From Marisa cornuarietis (lineage: Eukaryota; Mollusca; Gastropoda; Architaenioglossa; Ampullariidae), in contig SMMW01000074.1 of NCBI GenBank assembly GCA_004794655.1, positions 541,501 to 605,500 on the forward strand: DNA of 64,000 nucleotides, read 5' to 3'. The notes below the pieces were generated by a model. It was not told the DNA's origin. It worked only from the letters and a program-made list of their open reading frames with translations, and made no database searches. Positions 36,760 through 49,140 of this stretch are shown one piece after another; within the stretch, counting starts at the first letter, position 1, and the number at the start of each line of letters is the position of its first letter. The translations under genes and the position numbers were made by a program.

Positions 36760-36884
36760 GTCGCAGACACACATGCTGACACATATGAGCATGCATGGAT
36801 GTTGTACACAACCACAATACAGTTGCTTTGCATATTTTTGTGTAAGAGTGTGCGATCATAATTTCAAGTGCCAGGACAGGTGAG

Positions 36885-37050
36885 AGAGTGTAAGACTGTA
36901 AGACTGAGAGTGTAAGACTGTAAGACTGTGAGACTGTGAGAGTGTAAGTGTAAGACTGTGAGACTGTGAGAGTGTAAGACTGTAAGACTGTGAGAGTGTA
37001 AGACTGTGAAAGTGTAAGTGTGTCCGAGTGTAAGTGTGTCCGAGTGCTGT
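36885..37050. repeat. Nested short repeat (GACTGTAA/GAGAGTGTAA)
   Basis: GTAAGACTGTAAGACTGTGA and AGTGTAAGTGTGTCCG blocks alternate, giving an irregular 8-9 bp periodicity. The minus-strand Ser/Leu/Thr-rich frame (SYTLTVSQ) is a by-product. Confidence 0.85.
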
Positions 37051-37344
37051 GACTTGGGAAATGCGGGGAAAAGGCAAGGTGAGCTGCTGGTGAGTGAGGG
37101 AAAGAGTGAGAAAGAAAGAGTAGTGACAGAACGCCTGTAAGTTTGTTTGAGAACAAGAAGGAAAAGAAAGAATACTGTGGCTTTAAATTTATGGGTTATC
37201 TTTGTGACGGAGGAATTGCGTTCCGCGGCAAGTTGACTTTAATGTGTAATAAATTCTTGTAAAATACGAGACAGAATTTCTAGTTCTTATTTTTATATCT
37301 CCTTTTGTTCGTCTGTCTGCCGTTCATACGTAAGTACGTACGTA

Positions 37345-37385
37345 CGCGCGCGCGCATGTGTGTGTGTGTGTTGTGTGTGTGTGTG

Positions 37386-37421
<36 letters not shown>
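37345..37421. repeat. (CG)n(TG)n microsatellite
   Basis: CGCGCGCGCA then TG units broken by single extra T bases at two places. Confidence 0.97.
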
Positions 37422-37422
<1 letters not shown>

Positions 37423-39789
37423 GGGAGGGACAGCTATGGGTGTGTTACGTGGCTGGTTTTAACTTCTTCTCGGTTTACGAGTTAATTAAAACTCGTGGGG
37501 CTTAACCGTTCCTAAAACGCCATGTAATCAGGGGCTGGTTTGCTTGAGAAAAGAAGAAAATAAAACGAGAATAAAAAAAGAAAAATAAAAGCGAGACCCG
37601 AACATCTGCTGACATTTAAAGGCAAAGCCGGCATTAACTTCATTGGCAATGAGGCTCGGAGACTTTACAATTTCCCACCGTCTTTGGGCCTTTGTCTGCT
37701 GTCTTCAAGAGGTCGTCTGTCCAGGTCAGGATGGTACCCATGGATCCTGTGTACCCAAGTCTGGGCGGTATGATCCAGCCACATCACTCTGTTCAGCCAG
37801 CAGGTTAGTGAGGACTTGCGAGGTTGGACATATCTTGGGAGAAGGACCTGTTCCCGGGTCAAGAAAAACTCTCAATAGTTTAAACCAGTGAAATGCCTGC
37901 AAGACTGAGAGACTGAAGGACTGAAGGACTATCACCTTCCCTCCCTATTTGCCGCTAGCGGGGAAAGACCGACAATGTTCATGTCTAATGCGCGGAGTTT
38001 GCATCACAGACAAGCAAGCAAGCAAACAAACAAACAAACAAACATAGCCTACTATGCTTTGATGTGACTTTTCCCTGTTCTTTATTATATTTAATTTCTT
38101 TTCGTAATGTTATACTGCACTTCTAGTTGAGTGACCAAATGCAGGTGAAGACAGCACAGGGGGAGTAGTTGTACGATGGACCAGCAGAGAGAGCTATTTT
38201 TATCCTAGGGTGCCTCCCTATACGTCACAAATTCGTTATCCACATTTATTTATTTTTTAATCATTTGTTAATTTTACACCTTCACTGATACCAAAATGAT
38301 AAATCCTTTATTTTTTTATGCCCATCCCCATCCAGTGTAAAGACAAGACCAAAGTAAAACAATAATTCACCAACTCTTTGTCCTTCCTCATCCCTCTTTA
38401 CGATCTTTCGTTTTTGCTATATGGTTTTTTAAAAAGATTTTAAAAAATTTGAAGTAGTCACTTTCACTGAGAGATGAAACGCAAGAAAGAAATACAAACA
38501 CGAGGATAAAAGGAAGAAGGCAGGGAAGTGGGTTAGACTGCGTCAAAAGAGAAAAGCGGGTACAATATTCCTCCCGAGTAGCGGGGGCCTGCGACTTGTG
38601 TTCTCTCATCTGGTTTCGGCCTGGTGCTAAATTCAAGTCGGCACATTGTCTGAACTAATCGCCTGAGTCGCGCGGAAAGAGTTAAAAAGTGAGTAGCTCT
38701 CAGCACATGCGCACAGATAGCATCTGCGCCTTGGCACGAGCTGTGACGTAAATGGATCAAAGGTCACGGCTGGAGGTTGTATCATTTCGGTTATGGAATG
38801 TCAAAAAATAAATTAAAAGGGACGTCAGTTAGTGATGTCGATGTGGAGTATGTGTGTAGGGGGGTGGAGATGAAGGTAGGGGAAAAGAGAAGAAAGTATG
38901 TAGAAAAAAGAAAGGTTTTATTCCTCCTTTTATTTTTTTCTGAAATTCCATACAAATGTGCTTAAAGGTCTGCATGTGTGCGGGAATAGAGGAGGAGAAA
39001 TGAGTGAGCGTGTAAGCGACCGAGAACAAGGGATTGTGGGAACGATAGACAAGTGAAAAGGGACCTATGAAATGAAAAAAACGAGACAGACAGCCAGATA
39101 GACAGCACAGAAAGAAACAAATAAACAATGACACATGGAATAAGACAGTGAATGCAGTTTATAGAGCGCAAAACAGACTAAAACCAAGTGAAGGTATTAA
39201 TGTTGTCACGGTGGTTGGGAGGGGATAACAATGAAAGACAATTCGTTTGTGTTTAAATGTGTGTGTAATGGGGAAGGGGGGGGGGAGAGAGAGAGAGAAA
39301 GCATTAAACCATGAGAACAAGTTTCATAGATGATTATTATTCAGACTCGAGGTTTGAAACAACGATGTTTCCCCCTTTACGGACTCTGAGAAGCAACAAA
39401 CAATGCCGCCACTTCACAGGTTATCTTCTCGTGCACCAGGTGTGCCCAGGTGTCACACAGACACCACAGCGGACAGTCACAGTCGCACACACTGGGTCTC
39501 GCCAACAGGACACAGCAGCTGGCGAGCGGGCGCCGAGTGATGATGGACGACCTGTAGGCACGTCACTTACACACGTGACGCGCCATGTGACGTCTAACAA
39601 GTGTCATCGCCATTTGTTGACACCCGCACCAACCGTGAAATTAGTTTTAGTTATAGCAGCGCAAAACTTTGACGAGATTTGTCTACCATGAAATCTCTAG
39701 TTGCTTATGCGGATGTACACAAATAAATAAACAAACGTTTGGTTGCTTGTGTTCAACAAACAAAAGTATGTGCGGGTGAACACGATCTC
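37422..39789. other. Intergenic, nothing recognised
   Basis: (AAGC)(AAAC)n run near 38010-38043 and a G9 run near 39276. No gene. Confidence 0.5.
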
Positions 39790-39807
39790 CCACCACCACC
39801 ACCACCA

Positions 39808-39868
<61 letters not shown>
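39790..39868. repeat. (CCA)n(CA)n compound microsatellite
   Basis: About six CCA units run straight into about 29 CA units. Confidence 0.98.
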
Positions 39869-39869
<1 letters not shown>

Positions 39870-39898
39870 GTGTACAGGGTGCATGTTCATATAGAGAA

Positions 39899-39995
39899 AT
39901 GTGTCGCAAGTGTGTAGATTTTCATGTAGATAAGTGTATCGCAAGTGTGTAGATGTTTAAGTAGATAAGTGTATCGCAAGTATGTAGATGTTAAT
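39899..39995. repeat. 35-bp tandem repeat, ~2.8 units
   Basis: GTGTATCGCAAGTGTGTAGA plus TGTTTAAGTAGATAA; the GCAAG motif recurs at 39906, 39941 and 39976. Confidence 0.85.
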
Positions 39996-41005
39996 GTTTG
40001 TATCAAAAGATTCAAGTGTAATGTGAACATCTCACCTTTGCGATTAGCGAGCAAAACTCATTCTTGATGTTTGAAGCTTTGCTTTTTCTTTCAAAAAACC
40101 CTTAGACGTGACTTACACGCATTTATATATAAACAGTCGGGGTGAGGGGAAGCAAAGAAGAAAAAGAAAAGAAAAAGAAAGCCCGCAATTCAAGCGCACT
40201 AAATCACACACTACTTTCAAGTATATTCCATACAATTAGAGAATTCTACCGCTTCACCTTTCTCTTCATCATAGTGGCTGGCTGCTTTCTTTTAAAAAGA
40301 AAATACTTTTACCCGGTGGTGATTTTCCACAACAGGAATAATGAGGGGTGGGTGCTGAAGGGGGGGGGGAGGGAATCAGTTAAACGCCTCATCAGTGTGT
40401 CGGCAGACCATGTCTCTGCTAGTAGACTTTGTGGGGTTGAATAGTCCTGCAGGAAGTGGACCTCAGTCATTATACTAATAGCTGTGTCACAGTGACACTC
40501 TGAGGACTTTCCAATGTGCAGCTTGGTTAACTTGTGATGTCGGAGTCTGGAGTCACGCATTCTCAGTCTCAGAATGGTCGCCTGTTCTTTTCTGTCCATC
40601 CTGTAGAGTGGGTCTTGACTGCTGTAGTTGGAATATGAAAAGATGAGCTTCATAGTTTCAATCTTTTAGTGACAAGCGAGCTTTGACCGGACCCTCACCG
40701 TTGTTCATGACTGAGATGTGCAAGTGTTTATGTGCGCCTTCTCCCACTCTGTGAATTTCCGCTTCAGAGAATACTAAGTCTGAATATTCCTATCACTTCA
40801 CATGCTTTATATCGACCAAGACACGCAGTTTCAGGGTAAATGTAAATACGTGTACAGTGTGAATTGTAGCAGTTTGGAATGTGGGATAGTGCCAACACGT
40901 TTGGGAAGGGAGAGAAGCGGAGTGTCTCAATGCGGACGACGCAAGATTTGTCGCCCTTGCTCTTCATGAGCCACAAGCAAACTATATCAGTGGTAAGCAC
41001 TCTCA

Positions 41006-41006
<1 letters not shown>
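39996..41006. other. Intergenic, nothing recognised
   Basis: No gene or clear repeat apart from A/G-rich DNA at 40145-40182. Confidence 0.5.

Positions 41007-41082
<76 letters not shown>
41007..41082. repeat. (TC)n(CA)n compound microsatellite
   Basis: About eight TC units then 30 CA units. Confidence 0.98.
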
Positions 41083-41084
<2 letters not shown>

Positions 41085-42279
41085 CAAGCAGTCAGAAAGA
41101 CAGAATATTAGTGCTTCCTTGTCCTGCTGTTATCATGCCTAGAGACATCATCTCAGAAGGATGGCAAACTGTTTGATTTGTTTACTTTAAACAAACAGTT
41201 TGATGTTTGTCTCTGTGCAGACATGTGCTGTGTGTCGAGATACTGATACTATTTCAACAGCGAACATTCCCGATCAACTTTCCAAGCTGTAAGTAAGTAG
41301 CAATCAAAACACAAGGTGTAGGTCCCTTGGCACCTGATTATAACTGAAGCGCATGCACATGTGCAGGATATCCTGGGGCTGGTTGATGATCATGAAGCGT
41401 GTATGGAAGACTTTTAATATCAAAACACAACCAGCTCCCTGCATAAAATACATTTTAGTTCAAATATGGCTTACTTAGTGACTTTGTCGCTCTCCTAAGG
41501 ATAGTCTTTGATAATCTGAATCACTCGATGAACAAATAAATGAACAAATCAACGAATGAATAAATGAGAAAAAAAGTCACCACTGTTGGCGAATAAAGAG
41601 ACAACTAAAATGAAGGCAGTCTTGTAGCCATGATCTACTGTTCTGCATTAAGCTCTACACAACTGATGCAGTAAACTTGTCTTTTAAGAAAAAAATGAAA
41701 CATCGTAATAAGGGAAATTAAAGGAGTAAATAAATAAATCAATAAAAAATGTGGGAGCTTATTTACCAGTAAAAGCTGCAAAACTCTGACCACGAGTATA
41801 TTCCCCCATCCACCCACCCCATCTTTCCCCATCCACCCACCTCCAGACAGTGACTTTTTGTCAACAGCTGGCGAGACAAGGGCTCCCAAGCGTTAAATTG
41901 TACAGCAGAGCGGTCGGACCTCGAGAACAAATCGTTTTGTGATTAAGACAAATTGGGCCGTCAAGGGTTGGGGGGGGGGAGAACTCTGCCTTCCATTTCC
42001 GGTTTCCCTATCAACTAACCGAGGGGAATACCGTCTCCAGATGGAGCCATTTCACTAAAATTATTTGAAATGCAAAATTCTGCCCAGCGAGTGTATTTGC
42101 ACTGTTTTCCGGCGGAAGAAGTGGCGCGGTGCCGCCTTTTTGCCGCTGAGGGACCCGCCTTCTCTCTTGTTGATTAAAAGGCGGCTGCTACCGCGCCGAG
42201 GCTTCCTTGACTCATGCCTTTGTATAAGGCGATCTGCGGTTTTTTCATCTTTTTGTCGTTTCATATGAAGCTGTACACC

Positions 42280-42281
<2 letters not shown>

Positions 42282-42322
<41 letters not shown>

Positions 42323-42346
42323 GTCGTCGTCATCGTCGTCGTCGTC
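42282..42346. repeat. (TCA)n(TCG)n microsatellite
   Basis: About 13 TCA units then TCG/TCA units; encodes His and Arg runs by chance. Confidence 0.97.
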
Positions 42347-44535
42347 TGTTGATTGTAGCCATGTTTATTGTACTATGTACGTTCAACACCGTTTCTCAAG
42401 TTTTTTGCAAAGTGACATCAACACCGGTTTCTGTCACACCGGTCATGACACCTACAGCTACATCACCACACCCACAGACTTCCACTGTCCGCGCAACTGT
42501 CATCATACCACCACATACGTCACCACAACTAGGGCCACCTCGGCCTCTTTGTAGTGAGAGGTGAAGAGGCGAGCGCTTGGAGTCCACCGGCTTGACAAGA
42601 TGCCGAGGGTTCGATCAGCCGTGCCTGTCGCGATCAGCCTGTGGATGTCTTCGCGAACGCGCCGCCTGTTCGGTCCCTTTGATGTGTGGCGGTGCCTTTG
42701 ATGTGCGGCGGTCCCCTGGAGGCCGCGGCGGTCAGCACAGACGATCATACAACTGGTCTGACGTGCGGCAGGGTGACCCTTGGTCAGCCACCCTTGAGGA
42801 CTGACACCTGGTTGGAGACGATGTTATGTCACAGATGACTGAGCACCGTCATCCTTTTTGATCGAGCTAGGAAAATAAAACCGGGAGACGAGAGGTGGGC
42901 ACATTTATTAAGTCGGTCAGTCAGTTTTATATCTTTTGTAACTGATCACATTTCCCAAGTTATAATTGTTGACTGGAATTACTAAGGTTGTCATTTCTAA
43001 CGAATAATCCGCCACTCGTCAAGGAGAAAATATTAAAATGTACATTTGTTCAAATATCCTCTTAACTACTCTCACATCCACGCACATCAGATTAAAACCT
43101 TTGTTTCGTGCTCAAGTGTTTGTGAATGTTTACATTGTCTGTCCACAATAAGAAAGACAAGAAAAGAAAGTGAAACGAATATTAATTAACTTGCAAAGGC
43201 TGACAGTCTCCCGCGCCTGGCAGTCAAGCTGTTGGTCTTTATACAAGAGGAATGGCGGGGGTCTTGTGATTCCCTGTTTTATCGTCGTGTCGTTAGTTTG
43301 CGTGGCGGATAATGTATGTGGGGTGCACTCACCCTGCAGCTAACTGCATACTTTGCGTGTCATCTGTCCTCGTGATGTGTGGGCTAATTAAACTTTCCCC
43401 AACCCCGCTTCCACCCCCACCAGTTCTGCACTCTGGCACTCCTCCCTTCTCCGTTACCCATCCGCCGTCAAAAGGGAATCTAACAGCACCACGCATTCTC
43501 ACTCGCGCATGCACACGTACGCACGCACGCACGCACACATACACACAGAGAAATACAAAAAGAAATAGAAATCTGTGAATCCTCTACCAGGAGCGCATGG
43601 CAGATATTTACACTGGGGGTATTAACACTTTAACATGTGCTGTATAGAGAATCATATCGAACACAGATTTTAAACAAATCCTCTGAAATTACATTTGTGT
43701 CAAATCTGATAACAAATTTTGTAGACCCAGCCAACTGCAAGGAAATGTTAACGATTTCTTCATTACAAGATGCTAAGCCACTAGCCTGGAGCAAACAGCT
43801 TCTTTCTGTTGTAGAGATAAAATGTGTCAGCACCAAACACGACTTGAGTTCGGGTGTCGCAGACTAGCAGATAACGACGATCTTTATGAGAGAATGGAGG
43901 GTAGGTTGAGAGCAGTCAACTAAACCTTTTACTAGTTATCAAACATTGTGACTGACTGCTGGCTGCCATTAGCTCTTCAGTTAGCATTTGGCCACGTGTC
44001 ATGCATCTAGCCACAGACCGGTTGGAATCGCCTCCCCGGAGGAAGGTCACTGGAAGCATCATGAGAGAAGAAGCTGCATCACTTCCGGTGAGCCAGACGG
44101 GTGTCATGGCGACTAGCTCTCCCTGGGAAGTAGGACGGCAGCGCCTGCTGTACACGTCATCGCTGACATGACACCTGTTGCCCATTACGTCAAGCAGCAA
44201 ATGTCGTCGAGCCGTGAACGGTGCTCACAGAGAAGCGCACATCCTCCTGTGTAACACACGTGGCATCCACAAAAACTCGCCATACATCGCAACAAACGTC
44301 AGAAAATAATGTAAAGAAAAAACTAGCAGCATGTTCAAATTATTAGTCGTTATTTCTCAAGTGCACTTTTGAAAAGCAAATTTCCCATTAAACGGCAAAT
44401 ATTCTTTCTTGTATCTACTTGCAAATATTATAAATAGGTCTTCTACTTATGCAAGTTTGTGAGCGCTTTGTGCAGTCTATACTTGGATTAAAACGTGTGT
44501 CCCAGCAATGCCAAGTCACAGACAGATGGAGCCAC

Positions 44536-44606
44536 TGTATGTACTCAATGTATGTACTCAATGTATGTACTCAATGTATGTAGTCAATGTGTGTAGTCAA
44601 TGTGTC
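44536..44606. repeat. 13-bp tandem repeat, ~5 units
   Basis: ACTCAATGTATGT repeated, the last units changed to AGTCAATGTGTGT. Confidence 0.9.
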
Positions 44607-45583
44607 AGGTATCATAGTTATTTGCTGTATTGTTTGATTAAGCTTACATTTTATAAGGACTAGTGTGGAAGAACGAGAGAGCGTGAATGACGTCAGTTGT
44701 TCGGAAGACGTGTATGAATGATGTAAAAATGAAGGAAATGACGTGAGGGAGAGCGCGAGCGGGAGGGGGGGGGTTGGTAGTCAGTTAGGAGAAGAAAGAG
44801 GTTTAGGTAGAGAAAACAGAGCGTAGGGTAGGGATTAGGAAGAAGAATTAGTGGAGTAGGGCCAGTAGGAATTATTTAGAGCGAATTTATTGAGTAGGGC
44901 TTTAGACATTCTTTTATATATATATTCAGAAAGGGAAGACGCCAATGGTAGGAATTTTGTTATTTTAAAATAATCTAGGTGTACGAATCGGTTAATAACT
45001 GACTTTTCATTTGTGTATTTTCCTTGTTCTCTTCTTATTTATAGTTAGTAAAGCAGAGAGATTCGTTAGACAAGTCATTCTTTTCTTTTAATTTGTGTGA
45101 AAGAACACGTGTTTGTCAGGCTCCGTGTATGTGTTGAAGGGATTGAGTGACTGATACACTGCGCGGTGGTTGTGACACAATGTAATGTCGCCACAACCAG
45201 AAGAAGGGTAGAAGCAAGTCGTGTCAGTTGTACTACTGCAGTCTACAGTAAGTGATGACAACAATGACTCACTTATCGTCTGTGGCAAGCTGGAGAAACA
45301 CATGACACTATTTTCACGTGTTTTTTTAAAATTATTTTTCTGTGTCGCTGGCTCCATGCTAAAATATCTCAAACTGAAAGATCTCCCACCCCATACCTCC
45401 ACATCCTGGTGTGGCTTTCTTTGCCCCTCTTCCTCTATGGAGACCGACGGAAGTAATTATTGTTGTACACCGGAAGTGACGTTTTCCTCTTGCCTTTCCT
45501 CTTTTAAACTTGCATCGTCTGTTTGACTTTTCTCTTTCATGCCAGCTCACCTGTCTTCTTCCTCTGACAGTCTTGTACTAGCC

Positions 45584-45745
45584 ATGGCATCTAGTACTCC
45601 TCCTATTTCACACCACACTTTGGGGGAAATCCTCCCACACGTCGTACTGTTCTCAATGTCAGCGCGTGCGACATCTTCCTCCTGGTAGTGAAGGCCACTC
45701 ACCGCTGGCTTACAAGATGGCGTCTCCTAAAATATTCGTGTAGAT
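45584..45745 (+). pseudogene. Possible F-box-like remnant with frameshift
   Basis: ATG at 45584 opens MASSTPPISHHTLGEILPHV and stops at 45686. In another frame the DNA from about 45655 reads NVSACDIFLLVVKATHRWL. If one indel is assumed near 45650, the order of hydrophobic positions (LP..V-L....SACD......W) resembles an F-box. Only the motif pattern supports this; no substrate-binding repeats follow. Low confidence. Confidence 0.2.
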
Positions 45746-46951
45746 GAAAAAGATGAAAAAAGTCGATGATGTTGTCATTGGTGGTCTGGTAGTGTCAGAA
45801 ACTCCTCTCTCTGTCACACATGTCAAATCTGCCACGTGACACCTTTGACAGGTTTGACAACGTGTATAAAAAGGGTTGACTGATATTTATATATTCGAAT
45901 ATTTTATGTGACATAAATATAAAATACCCTCCCCCCCCCCCCGAAAGAACCCCACCCTAGAGGTAGTCAAGAAACAAGCAGCAGCAGCATCAGGAGGGTT
46001 ATGACCCCTGAACACGGGCTGCTGATGTTAACTGTACAAAGCTCACAACATAAAGACCAGCATGGCGGCTCTCCCCCTCCTTCCCGCCACACACACACAC
46101 ACATTTCTCAAGACGCGTTCCTCGCAAGGCTGCACGCAGAGGGCGCTGTCTACATGTCACGTGCAATTTTTAGGCGTGAAATTAATACAGAGCCTCGCAT
46201 TCTGGGCGTGTCACTTCGTAAAACATAGTTTTCCTCCTACTGGATATTTCCTGTGTGTGTGTGTGTGCACCAATCTACTTCAACGACCGACTGATCTGTT
46301 TATGTTGTTCTCATAAGTAAAAAGTAGCTTACCAAGATTTTTATTATGTTAAGCATCATTTTGTTATATTTTGTGTCATATTGATAGTAAACAGTTTCAC
46401 AGCTGGACAGCCGTATCGCTACATGCATTATTATTTTCAGCACGTTCTTCATTATTATTCCATTTTTTTCCTCCATCGAAAAAATTCAGACTGTCAGACT
46501 ATGTTTACTAGATGAAAACGGACATTACGGGCGAGTTGGGCGAATAGGAAGGAAGGGGTGGAGGGAGGAAATGTCAGGCGTGGATCGTACACAAGATGAC
46601 AAATCAGAAGGAAAAGTGTGGTGCTGACCTTGATGTGGTTGTGTAAAGTTGCTGTCGTTTCCTTGTTTGCCGGGTGTCCGGCTGTAACAAGTTTATTGTC
46701 CCTGAGGAAAGGCTGGGTGGCGTGTTGCTGGCGTGACGCACGGGGTGTCACCTCGCGGGAGACACGTTAACACACGAGGATTAGCGAGATGTCGCGACGT
46801 CCACAGTACTAGACAGTCCCATGGTCACGTGGCGGATCCACACGACTACTCACGCGCATCAGCGACACGAACCTTTCGAACTACAATGAAAACACTGCTG
46901 CCTTCAAAACCGGTTTGTAAAGCAGCTTGGCAGGAAGCAATTTTCCGCCTC

Positions 46952-46954
<3 letters not shown>
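45746..46954. other. Intergenic, nothing recognised
   Basis: Contains a C14 run near 45930. No gene. Confidence 0.5.

Positions 46955-47004
<50 letters not shown>
46955..47004. repeat. (TG)n(GA)n microsatellite
   Basis: About 18 TG units then GAGAGAGAAAGAGA. Confidence 0.97.
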
Positions 47005-47250
47005 AAGAGAGAATAAAGTGGATAGAAGGAAAGTGGGAAGCGCGGTGGTGGGGAAGTTACCGCTCGTCAAGCGAGGGTCTAGTCAGCAAGCAAGAGCCTC
47101 GGGCAACGTTTAGAAAAATAGACTGCATCATCATCCTAACCACACCCTCCTACTTCATGAAAATTTACTTCCGCTGATCCCTTGTATTTATACTTAAAAT
47201 GATACTGAAGCACATGAATGGCAGAAACAAGAGAGTTGTCTGTTCTGAGT

Positions 47251-47287
47251 CTGCCCCTGTCCCTGCCCCTGCCCCTGCCCCTGCCCT
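47251..47287. repeat. (CCCCTG)n hexanucleotide, G-quadruplex-prone on minus strand
   Basis: The minus strand carries six GGG/GGGG runs separated by CA or ACA, fitting the pattern for an intramolecular G-quadruplex. Confidence 0.85.
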
Positions 47288-48788
47288 TCTTTTGCTTTCA
47301 CATTAGCTGTCACCATAATTCAGTCTCGTATTTTGAGCACAATTGTTTTATATTATAAACAAGACAACAGCCACACAAATCGCACGAAGTTTGAAATGAT
47401 TTGCGTGTCACTAAAACTGTTTGCACGAAACAAATTGTTAAGATCAGGGCCTTGTTTGGCAATCAGGATGCTCAGTGCTTCGACTGATGTTTTGATACAA
47501 TGTTGAGATGTGAAATATTCATGGAACATAATACATCAACGCGGATCGTTATGTGAAACAAGAAGACGCGCGCACGCAATTCACGTATGTAAACACACTC
47601 GCACGCACCCACGCACTCACGCACGCACACACATCTTCTGCCACCTTCGTGCATATAAACAGAAGCAGCCTTCACTTCTCTACCCACAATCTCAATGGCC
47701 GAGGGAGCAGGCGGAACAGAAGACTTGGCTGGGAGCAGGAGAAAATATTGGGATTTAATCACTTCTCACCTCCTTCTAAACGCCCCTACGCCTTCGCCGC
47801 GTGTATCGGGCGAGCGGAGGAGAGGGAGGACGGGGCTATCTGGCATTCTATCGCCGCAAACGGGTACTCAAGCTGTCGAGAAGGTATCACACGTGACAAG
47901 AGAGGCCGTGTGCAACGGAGATACGCAAAGACGCTGATCGGAACTCCTCCATAAATCATTCCTTCTCTCTCCCCCTCACTCTCTCTCTCTTCTCCCTGTG
48001 TGTGGGTGCGCATCCTCTCTTTCTCTTTGTCTTGTCTTACATTTTCTGTTTCCTTCTCATTCTTACTTTGCACAAGTTCATCTACATCATTATTTCTCTT
48101 TGTCTGTATCGTCTCATTTTTATTTTTCTTGGACTACGTCTCATCCTTATTTCTTTTTGACAATGTGGTCCCGTGTTTTGAGGTTTTTATTACATTTTTT
48201 TTCTTCTGCTTACCGTATACATCGTCGCACACCGTTTGAGTACATCATCTCTAGAATACCGAGTCTAATACCATTATTAGTATACACACCTGTGTAATAA
48301 TTTTCAAGAGTGGTATAAAAATTACGAAAGGTAAATATTCTCTTAGCAACCTTCCGAAAAAATCCCACGTGTGCACAATAAACTTCAGTGTGGGTTAGTC
48401 AGCTTACATTTGAGTAGCATTTCCGGTAGACGACCGATGTCTGACCGACTCACAGCCCAGCCGTGCGTTCAGTCATCTGTAATGTCACACCTGGAGTGTA
48501 GGTGGGGCGAGGGCTCCCAAAATTTTTGTAAAAGCAGGTGATCAAGGTGTCATCCTCATTTTGAAGTACGATGTGCAGCGCCAAGTGTGGGATGATTACC
48601 TGCACACGGAGTGGTGTGGAAACAATCAAGTCGGGCGTAAAGTTGGCGATAAATTCGCTGACGTGTCTTTTGCAGATCCAAAGAACGAGGACTTTGTCAA
48701 GAGCCTACACACAGACAAACACACAAGTGTGTACAACCGTATGAAAAGCGCACACCGCAACAGAAATACGCAAAATTCGCTAAATGAA
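47288..48788. other. Intergenic, nothing recognised
   Basis: Pyrimidine-rich at 47960-48200. No gene. Confidence 0.5.
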
Positions 48789-48789
48789 T

Positions 48790-48830
<41 letters not shown>
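48789..48830. repeat. (CA)n microsatellite
   Basis: About 20 CA units. Confidence 0.98.
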
Positions 48831-48833
<3 letters not shown>

Positions 48834-48969
48834 TGCGCATGCCCACATAAAGAAAGGCGCACACACAGATGTGCACATACCCAGACACTCAGAAGTGTGA
48901 ATACCCGCATCAATATAGAAATACCCACACACAGAAGTACTCGTATCCACACGCAGGTTCTGGGCAAGA

Positions 48970-49140
48970 GAGCGTAAGTATTGTAGAAAGAGTAGCATTG
49001 TAGAGTTTATTTTTTATTCAGAGTGAGTAGTATTGTAGAGTTTATTGTTTATGCAGAGTGAGTAGTATTGTCGAGTGAGTAGTATTGCAGAGTGAGTAGT
49101 AATGTAGAGTGAGCAGTATTGCAGAGTTGATTGTTTTTGC
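48970..49140. repeat. Compound repeat GAGTAGTATTGTAGAGT / TTTATTGTTTATGCA
   Basis: GAGTGAGTAGTATTG(T/C)AGAG recurs at least six times, some copies separated by a TTTATTGTTTATGCA spacer. Confidence 0.85.

Larger units (their letters stand above)
41083..45583. other. Intergenic, no recognised gene
   Basis: Imperfect palindrome CAAACTGTTTG...CAAACAGTTTG at 41168-41204. TGACGTCA at 44688-44695. A signal-peptide-like Thr/Pro-rich frame follows the (CAT)n tract at 42361-42564 but has no known family. Confidence 0.5.

Noticed and set aside
36659..37156. 165-codon Ser/Thr/Leu-rich minus frame
   Set aside because: Formed by the short nested repeat 36885-37050 and the adjacent (CA)n tract.
42361..42564. 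Signal-peptide-like start followed by a Thr/Pro-rich frame
   Set aside because: Follows a (CAT)n microsatellite, has no known family, no cysteine framework or splice support.
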